Below, in pieces: positions 12,092 to 23,605 of a stretch of DNA of 64,000 nt. The notes beneath the pieces are model-generated. The model worked only from the letters and a program-made list of their open reading frames with translations, had not been told where the DNA came from and did no database searches. A program made the position numbers and the translations under genes. Within the stretch, counting starts at the first letter, position 1. Every line of letters starts with the position of its first letter. The stretch comes from Cryptomeria japonica (Eukaryota; Streptophyta; Pinopsida; Cupressales; Cupressaceae). The DNA lies in assembly GCF_030272615.1 (NCBI RefSeq), contig NC_081414.1:823729896-823793895 (forward strand). Reading direction: 5' to 3'.

Positions 12092-12279
12092 AATGTCCTC
12101 AGAATTTATACTGAAGTAATGAATGTTTTGTCCTTCGGCATCGAATATTTATTAATAATAATTAATAAAATTACAACATGATTCTTAATGTCCTCAGAAT
12201 TTATATTGAAGTAATGAATGTTTTGTCCTTCGGCATCGAATAGTTATTAATAATAATTAATAAAATTACAACACGATTC
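12092..12279. repeat. 94-bp perfect-phase tandem duplication
   Basis: AATGTCCTCAGAATTTATA begins at 12092 and again at 12186, and both units end in AATAAAATTACAACA plus an A/T-rich tail. The copies differ at only a few positions, so this duplication is young compared with the 272-bp array next to it. Confidence 0.85.
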
Positions 12280-12594
12280 TAGATATTTTTCCCTTTAGGT
12301 ATTACTTTTCTACTTTTCAGAGTTTTCAAAATAAGAGACTCGTAAATCATAATCGTATTTCATTTCATGGACAAACCTGTAAATCGAGGGAGATTCAGAA
12401 ACAGCTACTAGATTGAGGAATGCAAGTTGCAACAGAGACTGTTTGTGCCAATCTAGTGAAATAGAAATTCCGGGTAAAATCTAGAACACCTACATCTCGT
12501 CTTTTTTGCTTTTTTTAATCTCGTGGTCCAATTTGAGGGTTAGCATTTTCAGGTTTTTATCTAGCATTATTTTGAATTATTAACAATAACAGCG

Positions 12595-14010
12595 ATGCGG
12601 AAAACGGGAAACATTAGTTCAACAAAAAGCCAACTGAAAAACAAAATGTACCTAACCGAACTGGTTAAAACACCAGGTTTCACTGATGAATACCATGATA
12701 TTTATGACCCTGCTATCCATGGTGAAAAGTGTATCATAGATATTAGATATGCATTGTCTAGTAAGGCGGCAGATGCATGCAGGGCAAAATTTACTATTTT
12801 CAACCCAATGTTACAACAAAGAACATATAAAATCGCATCGTGGGATGTTGGATTGGGAAGCATGGTGTTACCTGAAGTATTCCCTTGCCCTAATTTTGTT
12901 ATGGTTTGCGCCGAAAATTATGATGAAGATAAAAAAAAAATTGTCAATAAAAATACAAAAGAGGAAATTCTATCCATAAACGAGGGAGAATTTGCTCGTT
13001 TGTTGAACCTAGAACTTGAAGCTCAAAACTCAAAAGTCCAAATTGACCTTGAAAAGTTGGCAAGGAATTATGAGAGACTCGATCCAAGTCGTAGAGATTC
13101 ATTTATCAAAGCTCTAATAAAGAGTGGTACTAGTATTGTGTTAGATCGGAATCATAAGCCTCCTTATGATTCTAACATTTTTGTTTCATGGGTTGGGGAT
13201 ACTATTTCCTTGCTATCATTTTGCCTGGGATTGGAAAATGATAGGGAAGTGGGTGCAAGCCTTCTTGAAATGATTTATAATATCCATTGTGTAGGTCAGC
13301 CAGTAAGATATAATTTTATTGAGCACATTGTTAAATCCATGCAAAAACAATTACTAATGATCAAAAAAGGTTCCTGTAAGACATTTAGATTCTCATCCTA
13401 CTTGTGCTATCTCCTTCTATCCAAGTATCATGCAATATTCGAGACCAACAAGCTTCAAATTGTGAGCTATAAGATTGATGATAAGATTGGGAAGAGAACA
13501 AATTGTCCAATACATGAATGGACACCAAAGATAAGGATGCATGATAGCAGAAAGAACTACAACCATTTTGTATACTTATTTTTGGCACCAATGTATAATG
13601 AAATTACAAGCACTCCAATACCTAGGTTGTCTGTGTATTGTAGAGATTGTATTCAACTCGGAAGTCAAATAGAATTGGTTGATTGGTTCTTCATGGAAGA
13701 ATTCACTGTGTTAAGGTTTTATGGATCGGCAGTAAAACCATACAGACTTCTAATACATGTGATAGAGAGGGTATTTGCATTAGAGTATGTACGACAATTC
13801 GAGAGCACGGATAGGCACTTCCATGGTCAGCAAAAGAAGAGCATATTTCCTTCCTTGCCTTTCTCATGTGGAGGGCTCACATTTGAGAGAAAATTATTCA
13901 ATGTGGCACATGATTTTTTGATAGTTTTTAACTTTGGTGATGAGGGTCTCGGGCAGTATGATCCAATTGGTGTAGTTCAAGCAAGGCTTAATAAAAATGG
14001 GAACTCTTAA
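12595..14010 (+). CDS. Open N-terminal part (471 codons) of the family ORF
   Basis: This is the intact portion of the longer decayed frame. It starts at an ATG preceded by AT-rich leader and ends at TAA. Alternating hydrophobic segments (SWVGDTISLLSFCLGLE; RFSSYLCYLLLSKY) correspond in order to segments of the ORFs in A and B (FFIQVIVQGKG; FHMSSYIIYALI), supporting common ancestry. No signal peptide or transmembrane helix is evident. If transcribed, it could still encode a truncated soluble protein. An alternative downstream ATG at residue 18 (MYLTELVKTP) is possible. Function unknown. Confidence 0.55.
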   Translation: MRKTGNISSTKSQLKNKMYLTELVKTPGFTDEYHDIYDPAIHGEKCIIDIRYALSSKAADACRAKFTIFNPMLQQRTYKIASWDVGLGSMVLPEVFPCPNFVMVCAENYDEDKKKIVNKNTKEEILSINEGEFARLLNLELEAQNSKVQIDLEKLARNYERLDPSRRDSFIKALIKSGTSIVLDRNHKPPYDSNIFVSWVGDTISLLSFCLGLENDREVGASLLEMIYNIHCVGQPVRYNFIEHIVKSMQKQLLMIKKGSCKTFRFSSYLCYLLLSKYHAIFETNKLQIVSYKIDDKIGKRTNCPIHEWTPKIRMHDSRKNYNHFVYLFLAPMYNEITSTPIPRLSVYCRDCIQLGSQIELVDWFFMEEFTVLRFYGSAVKPYRLLIHVIERVFALEYVRQFESTDRHFHGQQKKSIFPSLPFSCGGLTFERKLFNVAHDFLIVFNFGDEGLGQYDPIGVVQARLNKNGNS

Positions 14011-14900
14011 GCATTATGTCAACATGAAAGTAAACTATTGCTAGAAAAGCTTAGAAACATGGACTCCTGGGATGAGGTTAAAAAAGAGATGGAGAAAATT
14101 ACAGCTGACAATAACATTTCAACAGAAGAAATTTCATCACAAATTATGGCATTGCACACACAGAGGACAACAAAGGAGGGCCAAGGCATCTAAAATAGGA
14201 GGCCCTACAATTTCTACCTAAAATCTGCTAATCCATCTAAGAAATCTATTCCCAAATCAGTTCTGCAAGAATGTAAAGAGATTTTTTGGACTCAAACCAA
14301 AATAAATGATTTTTGGACTATGAGGAAGAATCTTGGTGAACCAAAGACAAGTGCAGAATTTGAGACCATCGACGAGGATGTAGAGTTTAGCAAATTGTGG
14401 AATATGGAGCATCTCACAACAGCATATGACAGGAGTGAAGATGATGATGAGTATGAGGTTGAGCCCCCTCCAACAACTACTACAGTCCCGAAAATATTAG
14501 GTGGAGTCAATGAGTCCATGAAAGAAAAATGTAGCAAAGGGGCAAGCATTGTGGAAAAAATGGGTTTTGAAGGTGGTGGTCTAGCTGCGAGAGGAGAGGG
14601 CATTTGGTATCCACTTTAGGTACAACTTCCATCAAGGTCAAAATCAAAAGCTCATGTTAAACTAGTCATTGGACTTGATTCTTTAGATTCATCACGGATA
14701 GGTACTACTCATTACCCTCAGGGTCCACCTACATTTGTTTCAGGTTCAAATCCACAACCACCACCACATCATGGTATTCCCATTGGTGGTGAATCAAGTG
14801 CCACTGCCATAGGTGGGGAGTCTGGGGATATTATTCCCATTATTGTTTAGTCAAGTGACATTGTGATTGGTGGGGTTGGCATGGGTTCTACTAGTACTAC

Positions 14901-15332
14901 TGATACTAGTTGTCTTGTTGTTGGACAAGGGCTACAACAAAATATCTCTCGCAAGAGGTTACTAGTGGTAGATACTAATACTATTAAGAATCCTATATCA
15001 AGTGCCACTGACACTACAAAACAATCATTTGCAACTTCAAATCACACACCTAAAAGGATTATGAAAACTACACATGAAAGTGTCAGCGGGAGTGGGACAG
15101 GATCAGGAATTGATTATGATACTAGTTGTCTTGTTGTTGGACAAGGGCTACAACAAAATATCTCTCGCAAGAGGTTACTAGTGGTAGATACTAATACTAT
15201 TAAGAATCCTATATCAAGTGCCATTGACACTACAAAACAATCATTTGCAGCTTCAGATCACACACCTAAAAGGATTATGAAAACTACACATGAAAGTGTC
15301 AGTGGGAGTGGGACAGGATCAGGAATTGTTGT
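14901..15332 (+). repeat. 216-bp in-frame internal duplication
   Basis: Two adjacent 216-bp units (14901-15116 and 15117-15332) encode nearly identical 72-residue blocks containing CLVVGQGLQQNISRKRLL and a GSGTGSGI tail. The reading frame is kept. Only a handful of substitutions separate the copies, so the duplication is recent relative to the decay of the surrounding frame. Confidence 0.9.
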
Positions 15333-16898
15333 TGGTAATCCTAGTCAAGCATTAGTTAAAACCACAGGAATAAGTGGAGCTGGAGCCTCTGGTATTCCTA
15401 TGTCACCTTTCAAACATTCAATTGCTTCAGCAAGCCCAAATTTTCAATTTCGTGATTACTATGAAAATATGAACACACAACAAAAGCAAATAAAGAAAAA
15501 AAGAAAGCATTTCATAGGGTTTCCCTAACTGAAGTTTTAAACGAACAGCCTGCAAGGAACAGGGTATTTCCAACATATGACCCACAGAAAGATATGATGG
15601 AGTTCATGGTTGTTATGCCCCCGGCCCCAACTAAAAATAAAAATCCACCACACAGTTAGATAGATCCCTCTGAATTTCAAGTTAGCACCCTCCAAATGGA
15701 TTTTTCCAAAGTACATAATGTGGACAAAATTAGTGTGTCAAAAAGGACTAACGAAGTGGTCTACACTTCACTGCTAAAGGTGGAGAGAGAAAAAAAATAA
15801 AGAGGAGAAACAAATAGAAAAGTTACATGAAGACCTGGAAAATGAAAAAATCAAGGAGGAAAACAGCAGATAGCAAGTGCAATGGTTTACAGAAAAGGAC
15901 AAAAAATTCAGGCTCTGCACTAGAAATTGCAGAGCAGGAGAAGATGGATGTAGAATTGAAGGACCTGACAGAAAAACTAGCTAAAAGCAGTAAAAAAATA
16001 GATGAGGAAAGCGCCAGTTTTCAAAAATTATACAAAATTTATGAGTCTGCTGCTACCGAAATGAGAAAATTACAGGACCTATTGGATCATGGGAAGGAAA
16101 AAGAAAAACATTTGCAAGAGGAAGTAGAGGAAGAAAGAAAAAAATGTGCACAAATGAAAGAAGACTGCACAATGCAAATGATAAAATAAAAAAATTGGAG
16201 GATAGATTGAAAGATAATATGAAAAATACAACGAAGTATATACAAGAAAAAATTTGGCAGAAAATAATGCAGAGGAGTGACAAATTGTGTGAATGGTTTG
16301 AATTGAATGAAAGTCTGAGATTAATTTATATGAAAATCAAAGGGCGCTTTGAGAAGAGCATACATGTTTATTCAAAAGAGGATATGGCAAAAAAGATTTT
16401 GCAAGTAGTCTACAGTTCCAATGACAGCTACTTGGCATCCAAGGGAATTAAGAGCCGCATTGATGCCACAGTTAAGACATCATCTATCATTCAAAACTGC
16501 CAGAAGCTAAGGGAAACATCAGAAGTTATGGAAAATTGTGGAAAAAAGATATTGAAGCTGCAAGAAAAGAAAAATAATTTGATTAAACTTGGTTTGCCTA
16601 AGACCATTGACCCATCAAATAAATTCATTGGAGAAGAAGCTTACAAAAAAGCATGGAGATAAAAATGAAGTCTGATTTAGACTTGCTTCCAAAGGACACA
16701 ACTCCCCAAAGCTTTCTGAAATTCATCCAACCATTTACAACTCTAAATTTGGTATTGGATGAAATAGTGATGTCAAGTCAATCTTCTAAATATGGAATGT
16801 TGACAAAGTTGCAGATGACTTTCCATAGTTTACAGAATATTGACCTTCCATCAAATGAAGAGTGGAGCACACTACAAAAACTGACACAGAAATCTTAA

Positions 16899-18042
16899 GA
16901 ATAATAGTATGTATTTCACAATTTTCTTCTTTTACTCTTAATTTCAAGGTTTTATGTTTTTTATGTTTTCTATTTTGCTAATATAGCCTATGAATCTATG
17001 ATGCACAGTGCAAAATTCAAACAGTAAATTTGTATTCTCAAATTCTCTCTTGCTTTAACATTTATGCATTTCTCTATTTCTGATTACTAGGTTTTAGGCA
17101 CTACTATTATCTATGTTTAATTTGTCATGGCGTGAATTAATATTTAATTTTGAAATCTGTTTTTTGAACAGGAGACATCAGACATGTAGCAGATGTTAAA
17201 TTGCTAATACAGCCTCTGATGGCCATATAAATCTATGTTGAGTTTGTGATTTTGATGTTGAGTCTTAACATGTTGCAAACTTGCAATTTGACCTGAAGCT
17301 ATTGTTGCTCCCTTGTTTCTATAAAAGGGAATTCAGGGTCATTTGCAAAGGGTTCTGAAACTTTGTATTCACTTTTGCATGGACATTGGAGAATCACACA
17401 AGAGCTATTGTTTCTCTCTTGTTTCTATAAAAAGGAATTCAGGGTCATTTGCAAAGGGTTCTGAAACTTTGTATTCACTTTTGCAATTTGCATGGAGAAT
17501 CACATGGATTGGTGTATTACTATTGAATGAATTGTATCATATGCTATATTTTGAAAGAATTGATGAAAATCTAAGTTCTCGACATGTGTATAACTATTCA
17601 ATGAATTGTATCATATGGTTCTAAAATGTATCACACTGATTTGAGACTCAAACATGTATAAATAAACAATAAACATCTCTGTATCAATAAACACATTATG
17701 GTCTGTTTTTTATTATGCTATTTTAAAAATGGAAATAGAAAATTGAAAAATACAATTACAAATCAATATTAAATTCTAATTGCAAAAAGTAATATGCTTT
17801 TGTAATATGAATGATGAGATACAGTAATAAGATTAATAAATACCAATCTCTTACAGTTGCCATTCATCCTCATCAAATTCAGAGCTTTCTTGATTCTTGT
17901 ATGTGGTTTCCTCACTCTGAGTTTGCATACCTTAGTTGAAATGCATCTCAATGCTACCAGTAGGTCTAGTACATGAGTCAATAGTCCCACTAGCACTTTG
18001 GTTTTAAGTGTTGCCCAAACCTCTTCTTTCACATTTGGACCT
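16899..18042. other. Spacer with a ~105-bp tandem duplication
   Basis: No gene is supported. A duplicated block, AGCTATTGTT plus CTTGTTTCTATAAAA plus GGTTCTGAAACTTTGTATTC, occurs at about 17297-17393 and 17403-17502. The motif TTCTATAAAAGG resembles a TATA box in both copies. The remaining sequence is AT-rich. Confidence 0.55.
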
Positions 18043-20562
18043 TCAGATTTGCAGTGCCCTATCGTAAGGAAAAGTGTGGACATCATACCTAGATGTATAG
18101 AGCCTCAAGCAATTTTCCAAATTTTTGTCTAGTTCGTTTCTTAGCTTTGATTTTAGGAACCCCAAAGCACTGAAAACTCTCTCATCTTACACTGAACCCA
18201 ATATCATGGTAAGACATAAATCATCAAGCTTCAAATATTCTGGCATTGAATCACGCAACACTAAGTTCTCAGCTATAGTTTTCCAAAGCCTTGTTGTTGA
18301 TCCCTCTTCGCAGAGGTTCTCCATTTTTCCATATTGTTCTTTCATAGTGTATGCAAAACGAGATGATTGCTCTCAAAGATGAGTTTCATCTAATATTCTA
18401 TTTATATTTACTCCATTCAATTCTCTGGATATGCAAAATTGTTTTATCAAAATCAGTAGCTTACTTTGAAAATCAGATGCAATGTTGAGGCTCCAATAAT
18501 GAGGAAACACAATAGACATGACTTCAAGAAGGTTGTCAGGAGGGAATCTGCTTCTAATTTGTGAGGAAAGATCATACCCAATTTTCTTCACAGAAGTAGT
18601 TACAGCTTCAAGAATCTTGTCAAAATCTTCCCTTGTAACTCTTGCTAGTTGCTTCCTAGGGCGCTTTCTTGGTTCCTCGAGGTCGACGTGGCATAGAAGT
18701 GCATTGGTATCTCAACTCCCCATACATTGGCACATACCTCCTCATCTGCACCGATTTGTAAAAAGTTATCAAGATTGTTCAAATCTGTGAGTGTCCGCCA
18801 CTTAACAAATTTTTCATCAAATAGTGTTGGTTGATTTCGATAGAGATTGTCGAGGGTCATTCATGTCATCTTACGTAGTGTACATCATTTTCTGCAATAT
18901 ACAGAGCTCTTTTTTGGGCAGCCTTCATAATATTCCTCATTTCCTATAGCATGGGTAGAAGAGCTGCTAAAGTTAAGAGTGTCTCTAAATTACTTAACCT
19001 TCAAAGAAGGTCAGGAAATTTTGGTTGATCTGATTCATCGCGAGTTGTGTGAAATAGTCCAATCAAGGATGGATATTCTGAAAACACTCGATGCACTGGA
19101 CCATCCAAAGAGATCCATCTGGTATCAATATCCTTGAGAAGCCTGTTTCCATCAATTATTCCATCAGCAAAGTGTTGAAATTCCATAAATCGCTTGGGAC
19201 TTCGACATAAGTGTGAGTAGAGCTCTCTGATTAAAATTTCATTTTTTTAACCGAAGCAAACTTGCTCACAATTCCAAAAGCTAGATTCATTCTATGCGCC
19301 ATGCAGTGAATTGCAGTAATGTACAGTGCAAATGAAGTTTCAATCTTTGTACAAAGACCGTTCCTGTAACCTTGCATTACTGAAGCTCCATCTGCTCCAA
19401 CACAAACCAATTTTTTGGCTACCATCATGTCATCCATACCTCCATATTCAATTAAACTTCTCTTTACTAGTTGAAATAAATTTTTCGTTGTCGCACTCTC
19501 TTTCATTTTAGCAACAGATAGTAGATGAGGTTGGCGGGTATGATTCTCTACAGTATAAACATGCATGCATACTCATGAAGTATTGTCTATTGTCGTAACT
19601 TCGTCTAAAGAAAATGCAATAAAGTTTGACTCTCTTATTTTTTCCTTTACGTCTTCTTTTTCAACCTCAGCAAGACAACTTGCCCATTCCCATCCATTGT
19701 TTATTGACCAGTGTCTATTAGGATAGTTAGGAACTTTCAAAAAGTGTAATAAACCACTAATTGATGGGAAATTTGTCATAGCACACCCTCTGCTCAAAAT
19801 ATAAAAAACAACGCTTAACTGAACAGCTTTTCTCAATTGTTCTATTTGCATTGCTTTTCCAAAACTAGCTTCAATAGAACCTTTAACTTCAGTAGGTTTC
19901 GTCTGTATTTTCTCATGAAAATAATACTCTTCGGCATTCCTCACGTGCTTACATTCCTCCTTTTTTTTTCATCTTATCACTAATTTTGCAACCCCGTCTA
20001 TCATTTTTTTTTCATAAGCTTTACCCATATGCTTTTCTATGGTGTCAAATTTTAGTTACAACCTAATTTCCTTGTTATGTTTCCAAGTGCAAATCTTACA
20101 CCTGCATTCTATTGGAGGCTCTCCTTCAATTGGATTCTCCACTGGTTCAATCAATGGATACTTTGATGCCCAATTAATTTGAAAATTCCTCACTGACATA
20201 TCCCACTCTCGATCCTTTTTTGATTGTGGTTCACCCTTTTTCAATATGGCTTTTCTTTTCCCCTTTCATGCATTATCATCAATGGCATTATCACCCAAGT
20301 CAATTATATCATTCCGGCTAACTTGGGCATCTACTAGATAATCTTCTTCAAGATCATCCTAATCTGAGATATCAGGTTCGCTACCGTCTTCAACATGTGG
20401 TGTAGGTGGCGAATTTTGTACTTGTACTTATGATGATGTACCTTCCTAATTTTCGCCACAATCTTTTCCAATGCCAAAGTACAAAGACAATGTTTTTCTT
20501 TTTGTTGGCCTCTCATGGCCTTCCCCACATTCAGGTTTCCTACCCCTCTTGTTGTTTGACAT
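18043..20562 (-). pseudogene. hAT-family transposase, zinc-finger (ZNF862-like) type, decayed
   Basis: On the minus strand an ATG at 20562 (MSNNKRGRKPECG) opens a frame with several stops that runs in one phase to about 19573, then in shifted phases to a stop at 18043, about 840 codons in total. In order: a basic N-terminus; an acidic linker; a TTF-type zinc-finger region near 20060-20244 (C-x-C-x2-C in IECRCKICTWKH after NFQINWASKYP); the transposase core with FIAFSLDEVTTIDN near 19590, VGADGASVMQG and HCMAHRMNLA near 19250-19400; and the C-terminal hAT dimerisation motif DERVFSALGFLKSKLRNELD near 18130-18190, directly after a stop. The motif order and length fit an autonomous hAT transposase that would cut and paste the surrounding element. 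Stops and frameshifts show that it is inactive. Position near the right end of the 14.4-kb element agrees with its being that element's own transposase. Confidence 0.85.
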
Positions 20563-20965
20563 CTCCAACGAAATAAAGGCTGCCAAAAAAATATCAATTT
20601 GTTGAAGAAGCAAATAATAGACTATAATGTATAATATATGTTTCATTGGCCCTACGACCTACAATCTAGATGTCTGGGGTCTAAATGTTCCCCCTGAGTC
20701 CTAACTACTTGGCACTGATGGGTCGCCACTGAATAAAAATGAACTCAACAATGCAAACAAATATAAATAAATTTAGAATAATAATATAACACTTCAAAAA
20801 TATGATCACTCACCTTTAGGTCACTAGCAGTCAACAACAATGATTTTCCTTGGTCTGAAACTTCGCTATTGATCATAATTCAGAGCCTAGAATCCACCAG
20901 ATTGTGTTGAGATAGATCTAATCTTTGCATGTATTTATATCAATCCTTATATGGTGAATTCTGCG
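20563..20965. promoter_or_regulatory. Upstream region of the hAT transposase
   Basis: Region 5' of the minus-strand transposase start. AT-rich, no other gene seen. It would be expected to hold the transposase promoter; no unambiguous TATA box could be assigned. Confidence 0.3.
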
Positions 20966-21430
20966 GGAATTTTATATGGTATACAAATATTTGGTGAATC
21001 CCGCATAACTATAACACGACTTATGTAATTTTCGAGGCGATTATAGGTCATCCAAATATGACATAATTTTTGAGGCGATTATAGGTCATCCAAATAATTG
21101 GCGAATACAATATAGTTGGCGAAAGTTGGGGTGAATGGAGACACGCGTCGACAAGATGTCAGGCGAATTGGGTCCTCCTGGCTAACAAATCTTCACATGC
21201 CTATAGGCGAATTTATGGTCGTCTATTAAGGCAACCTCAAAGAGTGTAGGCAAAAAAATTAAATTTACCGTGTGTCCACCATATATTGTATTGGCGAAAT
21301 CATTGCATAGAAACATTTAATTGCATAAAACATATGGCTATCAGGCTGTGAATTTGACAGAAATTGATAATGTTCTGGCGACATGGCCACCCCATTCGGT
21401 ACAAAATATTTGCCATTTCCCAGGTCGCCG
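20966..21430 (+). promoter_or_regulatory. Subterminal GGCGAA repeats, right end
   Basis: At least eight words of the GGCGAA/GGCGAT type occur within ~400 bp (near 21039, 21072, 21101, 21117, 21159, 21203, 21294, 21375). Two lie in a duplicated phrase GAGGCGATTATAGGTCATCC. The words are mainly on the plus strand at both ends of the element. Confidence 0.55.
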
Positions 21431-21479
21431 ACATGAAAAATTCATCAATGGCAAATATTCACCACTAAAGTAATCTCTG

Positions 21480-21487
21480 GGTACTAT
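21480..21487. repeat. Target-site duplication GGTACTAT (right)
   Basis: Right copy of the 8-bp duplication flanking the 14.4-kb element. The tandem array continues directly from here. Confidence 0.9.
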
Positions 21488-23012
21488 GAATATATGAATC
21501 AAAAATGAATGGGCCTTCAACAACACTACCTCTAGCGATCTCCAGATATATTGTCTTTGAATCTCTACTTCAAGCAACCAACTTCACAATAGTCACCACA
21601 AACTTTCTTTGTCACAACTTTGCATTACTTGCTTTTGCAAACACACAAATTGAACCATACACTCATTTTACTCATCAACATCAATTTGATCTTAGATATA
21701 TACCATCTTCTTCATTGTAAACAACAATTAGGTCGATCAGAACATAGGGTAAGCACAGGTCCTACCATTAGACACCAATCCAAGAGATAGAGAGGACCTA
21801 AAAGCAACATATCACTTCTAAACAGTTAAAATCAATTTGCATGTTATGATACGTCTTCAAAAGGTCGACAACAAGAAAACATGTAGATACACCAAACAAC
21901 ACATCACAAGTCGGTCCAAAACATGTCTTCCAGATGGAGCCTTGGAGGGTACGAAATACTGCCATAGGGAAAGATACAATGCTTACAATCTAAAGATCAC
22001 TTCTCCATAGCAAGTTACTATGAATATATGAATCAAAAATGAACGAGCCTTCAACAACACTAACTCTATCAATCACCAGATATATTGTCCTTGAATCTTT
22101 TCTTCAAGCAACCAACTTCACAATAGTCACCACAAACTTTCTCTATCACAACTTTGTGTTCTCATGTAGGCGCAACACACACATTGAACCATACACTCAT
22201 CTTCCTCATTAACATCAATTTGGTCTTCTATATATACCTTCTTCTTCATTGTAAACATTAATTAGGTAAATCAAAACATAGGATAAGCATAGGTCCTATC
22301 ATTGGACACCAATCCAAGAGATAGAGAGGACCTAAAAGAAACATTTCACTTCTAAGCAGATAAAATCAATTTGCATGCTATCATATGTCTTCAAAAGGTC
22401 GACAACAAGGTAGCATGTAGATACACCAAACAACACATCATAAGTCAGTCCAACACATGTCTTCCAGATAAAGGAGCCGTGCAAGCTACGACACACTACC
22501 ATAGGGAAAGATGCAATGCTTGCAATCTAAAGATCACTTCTCCATAGCAAGGTACTATGAATATATGAATCAGAAATGAATGGGCCTTCAATAAAACTAC
22601 CTCTAGAAATCTCCAAATATATTATCCTTGTATCTCTACTTCAAGCAACCAACTTCACAATAGTCACCACAAACTTTCTTTGTCACAACTTTGCAATACT
22701 TGCTTCTACAAATGATATTCTCATGTAGGCACAACACACACATTGATCCATACAGTCATCTTACTCATCAACATCAATTTGATCTTCTATATATACCATC
22801 TTCTTCATTGCGAACATCAATTAGGTCAATCAGAAAGAGGATAAGCACAATTGGACACTAGTCCAAGAGATAGAGAGGACCTAAAATCAACATATCGCTT
22901 CTAAGCAGTTAAAACCAATTTGCATGTTATCATACGTCTTCAAAAGGTCGACAACAAGGTAACGTGTAGATACACCAAACAACACATCACAAGTCGGTCC
23001 AAAACATGTCTT
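21480..23012. repeat. ~540-bp tandem repeat array, right part
   Basis: ATATGAATCAAAAATGAA-type unit starts occur at about 21489, 22025 and 22563 (536 and 538 bp apart), and the array fades at about 23012. With the left part it makes roughly four units. Units differ by ~5-10% and small indels. No coding capacity is supported. Confidence 0.85.
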
Positions 23013-23605
23013 CTAGATGAACTACTCAAGAGCAAAAAAAATTGATTACCACCATGGCTGAACACACACCACTAGCACTACTCCACTTGAGGCAAGGCCC
23101 ATTAACACGTGCATTCATGTCACACAACTCACAAGTTAATGGGGTCCCTACTATATAAAAAAGAGCAAAAACCAACTCCATGGTGCAAATGTGGGATTAA
23201 TCCTCAAAAATTGTAGTTCACTAAATGACCAATCAAGCGAGCAGATAATTGATGTTGCCACCAAATAAAATCCAAGGATGTCGCCTTTTAATCTCCAAAC
23301 AATGCATTGGGTTGAAAGGAATATGATTTGCAAATGCAATAAGGATCCCTCCACATGGATAGGGTCAATGTTGGCCAAAAACAGTGAGAACCACCAAACA
23401 ATATATCATGTCGGCCTAAATGAGAATGTGACAGAAATAAAGAAAAACCAACCACCATAAAACATGAACCCTTGAGAGAGTAAAATGGTCGATCAGATAT
23501 GATGTGAGCCTCAATGAAGACAACTAGTAGAAACCTACCTAGTAAAATAGTCTACCAACTGATGCTAATAGATCCTACAAAAATAACAATCCCAACCCAC
23601 TAGAA
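23013..23605. other. Spacer, no gene seen
   Basis: Unique-looking AT-rich sequence between the tandem array and the right copy of repeat H; no supported coding sequence. Confidence 0.45.

Larger units (their letters stand above)
12595..16898 (+). pseudogene. Long decayed ORF with retroelement-associated domain and coiled-coil tail
   Basis: The first 471 codons (12595-14010, ATG MRKTGNISS) are fully open. After a TAA at 14008 the same frame continues with coding character through 14320-14619 and 14863-15528. A frameshift in an A-run near 15500 and others near 15830-16190 move it between frames until 16898. Residues ~362-378 (WFFMEEFTVLRFYG, then PY and VRQ) match the motif WFIQFQKFTYIRVHG...PY...VTRQ of the ORFs in elements A and B of this window, so they belong to one family. 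The middle is Ser/Thr/Gly-rich with a 72-residue internal duplication. The C-terminal third is Lys/Glu-rich and predicted coiled coil. No reverse transcriptase, integrase or transposase motif is present. It may be related to plant-mobile-domain-like or retrotransposon accessory proteins, which I cannot confirm. It lies within the hAT-type element, downstream of two tandem arrays. Confidence 0.6.
7080..21479 (-). mobile_element. 14.4-kb hAT-type DNA transposon carrying foreign cargo
   Basis: The element is bounded by the 8-bp duplication GGTACTAT. Its left end reads CAAGGATAACTTTA and the reverse complement of its right end reads CAGAGATTACTTTA, an imperfect terminal inverted repeat (11 of 14 matches) that starts with CA as in many hAT elements. 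Both subterminal regions are rich in GGCGAA-type words. A hAT transposase pseudogene lies in the right part on the minus strand (18043-20562). The remaining ~10 kb consists of an ORF (8107-8616), a probable retrocopy (9229-10290), a tandem array (10868-12075) and a long decayed reading frame (12595-16898). Typical plant hAT elements are a few kilobases long, so this one is unusually large. Ends and duplication are read directly; whether the cargo arrived by later nesting or travelled with the element is unresolved. Confidence 0.85.
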
